From: CBDCNH01 sp965219015
Lineage (GTDB): Bacteria > Pseudomonadota > Alphaproteobacteria > Rhodobacterales > Rhodobacteraceae
Direction of reading: 5' to 3'
DNA: 64,000 nt
Assembly (NCBI GenBank): GCA_965219015.1
Contig: CBDCNH010000018.1
Coordinates: forward strand, 1-64,000
Under the pieces are notes generated by a model. It had not been told where the DNA came from. It made no database searches and saw only the letters and a list, made by a program, of their open reading frames with translations. Of this stretch, positions 59,904 through 64,000 are shown in pieces; position 1 is the first letter of the stretch; every line of letters begins with the position of its first letter. Position numbers and translations under genes: made by a program.

Positions 59904-62047
59904 ACCCGCCCCCACTGGCCCTCGACGTGCTCGGCGTCGTAGCTCCGCACGAGTGGCTCCAGCCGGCCGTTGACCCCGAGCCGCGCGCCCCCGTCGCGGG
60001 TGATCGGCCGGATCACGGTCGCGGCGGACCGGCGCGACGGCTGGCCGATGGCCCAGGTCACGGGGATGTTGATGAAGATGCCCTTGTCGAACGATCCCTC
60101 GCCGAACTCCTCCGCCGAGACATCGGTGAAGGTGGCGAAGGCCCCGACGTTCCAGCCGTTGGCGAACTCGCGGGTCAGCGTGAAGGTGGCGCCGTAGTCG
60201 CCTGCGAGGTACCGGCCCGCGTCGACCTCGCCGTGGTAGCCGCCGCCGAAGTCGTAATAGGCCGAGGCATGGCCCGTCACGACGTCGTAGTCGCGGAACC
60301 CGAACCGCTGGTCGAAGTCGCGCTGCCGGGCGTAGTTGACCTCCGCGCCGAGCGCGAGCCGGCGCGCGACCGGCTTCCAGAGCACCTCCGCCGAGACGCC
60401 GCCGAACTGCTGCTCGAGATAGCCCGCCGTCAGCCGTCCGTAGAACGGCCCCCGCGGATGCACGTAGTAGGCCGCCGTCAGCGTCTCGAGCGCCACGCCG
60501 TCCTGGCGGTCGTAGAGATAGGTGTCGGTCCTCACGCGGGGCAGCCTTGAGCTCGCGACCCGCGTCACGTCGTCGAGCGTGCCCACGAGCCGCTGCGTCA
60601 GAGCGCCCGCGACCACCAGCCCGGGCGCGATGTCGACCGCTCCCGTGAGCCGGGCGCCGAGATCGGCGCGGATCGGGTCGTCCGGGTCGAAGGTGCTGAA
60701 GCGGACGTAGGGGCCAAGCCCGTAGGTGAAGCGCGGGTACCGGCCCTCCGCGTAATCGCTCCGCGGCGGCAGCGGCCCGCCCGCGTCCTCGATGCGCGTC
60801 CGCGCGAGCAGCGCCGCCGCGCTGTCGGGCGCGAACTCCAGCGCCTCGAGGTCGCGGCGGCGCAGCACCACCGACGAGGTCGCGACGCCAGCGACCACCG
60901 GCTCGATGCGGAACGTCTCGACCGAGGCCGGGAGCAGCGCCGCCAGCGCCCGCGCCGTCCGTCCGATGGCCTGCGCCTCGGCGTCGTAGCGGCGGTTGAC
61001 GATGCGGACGGTGGCGACCTCGGGCGCGAGGCTCAGCGCCTCGAGCGTGATCCCGTCCGCGCCGAGCACGCCGGCGAGCGTCGCCCGCGCCCGGTCGGCG
61101 GTGGCGGGCGTCGCGGCCCACGACGTCGACCAGGCGGCGGGATCGGCCGCACGGCCCGGGCGCACCTTGACGGGCAGCGGCCCCGGCCCGAGGAGCCCGA
61201 GGTCGCCCGGCCGCGTGGTCGGGTTGAACGCGAGTTGCACGCTCAGCCCGAGTTCCGAGCCGTAGAGATAATAGCCGCCGACCTTCACCGCGTCGTTGAC
61301 CCTGTATTCAACCCCGAGGTTGAACGGGCTCTTGCGCTCGAAGATGCCCCGCCGCTCGGCCTCCACGAAATACGCGTCGGAGGAATACTCGAGCTTGAGC
61401 CCGATCTTGTCCGTCGCGGTCCATTCGATGCCGGCGAAGGGCGCCGCCGGGCCGCGGAAGAAGTCCTTGAAGTTGGGCTTGCCGCCCCGGCCCACGTCGG
61501 GACGCGAACGGTCGCCGAACGGCGAGCCGATGTCGCCGAAGGTTCCGAGCCGCCCCCAGCCGAGGCCCGCCGTCACCTTGACCGACGGCAGGACGTGCTT
61601 CGTCGCGGCGACGTACTCGCCCGAGAAGAGCCCGGTGCCGGCGAAGTCCTGCAGCCCGAAGGTCACTGCCGGGAGGTATCGCCCTTCGCGCAGGGCCAGG
61701 ATCCGCAGGTCGAAGCTGCGGTCGTAATACGTGTCGAACCCGTCGAAGAGCCCGTCGCCCGGCGTCGTGTAGCGGTTCCAGTTGCGGATGCCGGTGTAGC
61801 GGAACGAGCCCGAGACGCGGGGCAGGAGCTGGAAGCTCAGCGTGGTGCGGCCAAGCCCTGCGAAGAGCCCGTAGCCGAGCGTGACCTCGCCGTCGGGCTG
61901 CGCCTCGCCCGAAGGCATGTCGACGAGGCCCGGGGCGCCGTAGAGGTTCAGGCTCGGCGCGGTCGGAGCCTCGGCACGCGCCGGCACCACCGCCGCGAGA
62001 CCGATCGCCGCCGCCCCGCAGACCGCCCTGTGCAGGGTCGCAGCCAT
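59894..62047 (-). CDS. YjbH-family outer-membrane protein
   Basis: A 717-residue exported protein predicted to be beta-rich. The start at 62047, with GGAGG 6 bases upstream, gives the signal peptide HRAVCGAAAIGLAAVVPARA. The mature start LNLYGAPGLVDMPSGEAQPDGEVTLGYG is the YjbH signature, followed by alternating aromatic/Gly beta strands (for example FSFQ-type SFRYTGIRNWNRY and YYDFGGGYHGEVDAGRYLAGDYG). In E. coli YjbH cooperates with YjbEFG in exopolysaccharide production; the barrel may be a polymer exporter. Overlaps the GfcB-like gene. Confidence 0.87.
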   Translation of the reverse strand: MAATLHRAVCGAAAIGLAAVVPARAEAPTAPSLNLYGAPGLVDMPSGEAQPDGEVTLGYGLFAGLGRTTLSFQLLPRVSGSFRYTGIRNWNRYTTPGDGLFDGFDTYYDRSFDLRILALREGRYLPAVTFGLQDFAGTGLFSGEYVAATKHVLPSVKVTAGLGWGRLGTFGDIGSPFGDRSRPDVGRGGKPNFKDFFRGPAAPFAGIEWTATDKIGLKLEYSSDAYFVEAERRGIFERKSPFNLGVEYRVNDAVKVGGYYLYGSELGLSVQLAFNPTTRPGDLGLLGPGPLPVKVRPGRAADPAAWSTSWAATPATADRARATLAGVLGADGITLEALSLAPEVATVRIVNRRYDAEAQAIGRTARALAALLPASVETFRIEPVVAGVATSSVVLRRRDLEALEFAPDSAAALLARTRIEDAGGPLPPRSDYAEGRYPRFTYGLGPYVRFSTFDPDDPIRADLGARLTGAVDIAPGLVVAGALTQRLVGTLDDVTRVASSRLPRVRTDTYLYDRQDGVALETLTAAYYVHPRGPFYGRLTAGYLEQQFGGVSAEVLWKPVARRLALGAEVNYARQRDFDQRFGFRDYDVVTGHASAYYDFGGGYHGEVDAGRYLAGDYGATFTLTREFANGWNVGAFATFTDVSAEEFGEGSFDKGIFINIPVTWAIGQPSRRSAATVIRPITRDGGARLGVNGRLEPLVRSYDAEHVEGQWGRVWR

Positions 62048-62108
62048 CGCTCGCCTCCAAACCGGCGTCACCATATGGGGCGGCTCCGAACGCCGCAATC
62101 CGCCTTCG

Positions 62109-62720
62109 TCACCGCACCCGCCGGGCGTTGCCGATGGTCCGCAGCATCAGGATCCAGTCGTGGCAGACCGAAGGCCGGCGCTGGTAGAGAAGGTCGATCC
62201 GCGCCTTTCGGGGCACGCAGCGGCGCACGTAGACCGCATCCGTCTCGGCTGCGTCGCGGCAGGCGGCCAGCAGCCGCTCCTCGTGCGCGTGAAAGGCGAT
62301 GCTGGCGAGCCCGGTGATCCCCGGACGGCTGCGGAGCACATCGGCGTAAAGCGCCGGGTAGCGCTCGACGTATTCGCGGAGCGGCGGTCGCGGGCCGACG
62401 AAGCTGATGTCGCCGGCGAGGATGTTCCACAGCTGCGGGATCTCGTCGAGCCGCTTGCGCCGCAGCCAGGCCCCCATCGGCGTGATCCGCGCCGACTTGT
62501 CGCCGCCCGAGACGCCGCGGTCGCCGGGATCGACGCGCATGGTGCGGAGCTTGACGAGCCCGAACGCCCGCGTCGGCGACCGCATCCGCTCGGAGACGTG
62601 GAACAGCGGCCGCCCGTCGGTGATGGCGAGGAACGCGAGGAGGATGCCGAACGGGATCGCGAGGAACGCCACCAGCCCGACCGCCCAGACGATGTCGAAG
62701 AGGCGCTTCGTCGGGGTCAC
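62109..62720 (-). CDS. Undecaprenyl-phosphate sugar transferase
   Basis: A 203-residue bacterial sugar transferase of the WcaJ/PglC family. A single N-terminal membrane helix (LFDIVWAVGLVAFLAIPFGILLAFLAI) is followed by LVKLRTMRVDPGD, LRRKRLDEIPQLWNILAGDISFVGPRP and RPGITGLASI. It initiates polysaccharide synthesis by transferring a sugar-1-phosphate to undecaprenyl phosphate. GTG at 62720 overlaps the epimerase stop (GTGA) and is preferred; an in-frame ATG at 62735 lacks a ribosome-binding site. The sugar is unknown. Confidence 0.87.
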   Translation of the reverse strand: MTPTKRLFDIVWAVGLVAFLAIPFGILLAFLAITDGRPLFHVSERMRSPTRAFGLVKLRTMRVDPGDRGVSGGDKSARITPMGAWLRRKRLDEIPQLWNILAGDISFVGPRPPLREYVERYPALYADVLRSRPGITGLASIAFHAHEERLLAACRDAAETDAVYVRRCVPRKARIDLLYQRRPSVCHDWILMLRTIGNARRVR

Positions 62721-63520
62721 GCGAGCGCCCGCCATTCGGCCACGAGCGCCGCGGGATCGGCGGGCTCGAGCGGCATGAGGCGGCCGAGCGCCGTCACGTC
62801 GACGAGCGCGCGCGGGATCGCCGAGGGCGGCGCGGCGCGGCGCTCGACCGCGGCACCCGCGGCGGCGCAGAGCGCATCCATCGCCACCGCGCCGGGGCTC
62901 GCGACGTTGAGGACGCGCGGCAGGGTTTCGCCACGAAGCGCGCGGCGCACGAGCGCACCGAGCACGTCGCCCAGCGTTCGCGGCCCGATGTAGGACCGCA
63001 GCGGCGCGCTGCCGTCCGGAAAGCGGTCGAGCGTCACCGGCCCGCCGCGCGCGATGGCGGCGAAGAGCGCGTCCGCCCCCGCCACGTTGCCGATGCGGAG
63101 GCAGGTCACGCCCGGCGCTCCCGCGAGCGCCGCCTCCATCTCGGCCTTGGCCTTCCCATAGGCGCCGTCCGGGTGCTGCGCGGCGTCCTCGGCGGCGGGC
63201 GCATCGGTCCGCCCGTAGACCGCGGCCGACGAGGCGACGAGGATAGGCCCGCGCGCCGCCCGCAGCGTCGCGAGCGCGAGGGCCGTGTTGTCCGCGAGCC
63301 GCGGACCCGAGAGCACGCCCGCGAGCGCGATCACCGCCACCGGCGCGATCCGGGGCGGCGGCCCGCCGAGGATGTCCCAGTCCGACCGCGTGAGCCAGCG
63401 GGGCACGAACCCTTCGGGCGGGCGGGCCTCCCAGGCACGCCGGAGGAGCGTGCCGACCCGGCCGCCGGCGCCCGTGACGACGACGGCGGGCCGACCGGAG
63501 CCGGGCCCGTCAGCGGCGAT
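62717..63520 (-). CDS. NAD-dependent epimerase/dehydratase family protein, start codon not canonical
   Basis: An extended-SDR protein with Rossmann motif VVVTGAGGRVGTLLRRAWEA, active-site segment ILVASSAAVYGRT (Ser) and Tyr-x3-Lys DGAYGKAKAEME. The Rossmann codons lie at about 63485-63430, upstream of the first ATG/GTG/TTG in this frame (GTG 63406). Between there and the end of the upstream gene (stop at 63510-63512) there is no canonical start; ATC 63518-63520 (in IAADGPGSGRPAVVV) is one possible non-standard start, giving 267 residues. A lost start codon or an indel is also possible. It would modify a nucleotide sugar for the polymer. Confidence 0.7.
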   Translation of the reverse strand: MAADGPGSGRPAVVVTGAGGRVGTLLRRAWEARPPEGFVPRWLTRSDWDILGGPPPRIAPVAVIALAGVLSGPRLADNTALALATLRAARGPILVASSAAVYGRTDAPAAEDAAQHPDGAYGKAKAEMEAALAGAPGVTCLRIGNVAGADALFAAIARGGPVTLDRFPDGSAPLRSYIGPRTLGDVLGALVRRALRGETLPRVLNVASPGAVAMDALCAAAGAAVERRAAPPSAIPRALVDVTALGRLMPLEPADPAALVAEWRALA

Positions 63521-64000
63521 CGCGGACGCTGTAATAGACGAGCACCCCGATCGACCACAGCAGGAACGCGAAGAGCCCGGCGAGCCCCAGGATCACCCAG
63601 CGCCGGGGATATTCCGCGGCCTCGGCCAAGGTCGGCTCGATGTAGGCCGCGAGATAGCGCGACTGCCTGTTGGCATCGGCGACGGCTGTGTTGTAGCTCG
63701 CCTGCGCGGTCACGTAGGCGGTCTCGGCGAACTGCTCGTCGACCTTCAGTCGCTCGAACTCGGACACGACGGTCGCGTAGTCCTCGCCTCCCGGCCCCTG
63801 CCCGCCGACGCCGAACTTGCGGCGCTCCTCGTCGATGCGGTCCTGGATGACGCCGATCTTGCGGTCGGCCTGCTTGATGCGCGGGTCGTTGGGCTGTGCG
63901 ACCTCCTTCAGGAGGTCGAGCTGGATCACCGATTCCGCGAGCTGGCCGTTGAGCGTGTTGAGAAGCGCCATCTGCGCCTCGAGGTCGGCCTGCGGATCGA
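63510..64000 (-). CDS. KpsE/RkpR-like capsule polysaccharide export/chain-length protein (partial)
   Basis: The C-terminal 163 codons of an inner-membrane protein that continues past the window end. A coiled coil (LAESVIQLDLLKEVAQ ... KIGVIQDRIDEERRKF) reaches through the periplasm, followed by YVTAQASYNTAVADANRQSRYLAAYIEPTLAEAA and a final membrane helix WVILGLAGLFAFLLWSIGVLVYYSVRDRR. This ending is typical of KpsE/RkpR and Wzz-related proteins that control chain length and export. It opens the exopolysaccharide gene run read toward 58.9 kb; its stop overlaps the epimerase reading frame. Confidence 0.85.
   Translation of the reverse strand, partial: DPQADLEAQMALLNTLNGQLAESVIQLDLLKEVAQPNDPRIKQADRKIGVIQDRIDEERRKFGVGGQGPGGEDYATVVSEFERLKVDEQFAETAYVTAQASYNTAVADANRQSRYLAAYIEPTLAEAAEYPRRWVILGLAGLFAFLLWSIGVLVYYSVRDRR

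Overview
The window is a chromosomal segment of a very GC-rich alphaproteobacterium, most likely a member of the Rhodobacterales (Roseobacter/Paracoccus-type). Several things point there: the chvI-chvG-hprK-PTS IIA-HPr block divergent from pckA, a MipZ division ATPase, the order ffh ... chorismate mutase-rpsP-rimM-trmD-rplS-rpmE, a DUF6473-like protein, a KpsE/RkpR-like capsule protein, and a TTAA-N7-TTAA (CtrA-type) site. No tRNA, rRNA, CRISPR array, insertion sequence or prophage was recognised. Genes are tightly packed. Start-stop overlaps of the ATGA, TTGA and especially GTGA type are common, which points to extensive translational coupling.

Layout. 1-9.7 kb: end of a response regulator, xthA, a CnoX-like thioredoxin, a Lon substrate-binding-domain protein, a Trm112-like protein, a UbiH-type monooxygenase, an amidase, a frameshifted DapC-like aminotransferase and ftsK. 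9.8-21 kb: an unusual receiver protein with a CtrA-type site, an MltB-like lytic transglycosylase, an AT-rich island carrying a broken HEPN gene, smc, a divergent MnmC-type FAD oxidoreductase/MnmD pair, a DMT exporter and an SLT. 21-27.6 kb: dapA, cobalamin adenosyltransferase, etfBA, a DUF6473-like gene, 3-hydroxybutyryl-CoA dehydrogenase and an acyltransferase. 27.6-33.4 kb: the regulatory PTS/ChvGI block, with rapZ missing from its usual place, and pckA. 33.4-37.3 kb: a TauE-like permease, a tri-haem cytochrome c, a LysR regulator and a small secreted protein with a strong terminator. 37.4-45 kb: SRP/ribosome/tRNA-modification genes, a quinone-reductase-like gene and mipZ.

45-50 kb holds a stand-alone Hen1-like RNA methyltransferase, divergent from an ABC importer operon headed by a well-formed PHO box (CTGTCAC-N4-CTGTCAG), followed by galE. 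51-58.8 kb is a compact eight-gene operon for aerobic 2-aminobenzoate (anthranilate) degradation through CoA thioesters. It has a CoA ligase, a fused 2-aminobenzoyl-CoA monooxygenase/reductase, beta-oxidation enzymes, RidA, a thioesterase and a MarR regulator. 58.9-64 kb is an exopolysaccharide locus (YjbE-, YjbF- and YjbH-like proteins, a sugar transferase, an epimerase and a KpsE-like chain-length/export protein) ending in an intrinsic terminator.

The observations most worth a second look are the low-GC HEPN gene with two single-base homopolymer lesions beside smc, the Hen1-like methyltransferase without a Pnkp partner, the PHO-box ABC importer, the loss of rapZ with a duplicated hprK 3' end in its place, and the frameshift in the DapC-like gene at a GGTC tandem duplication.
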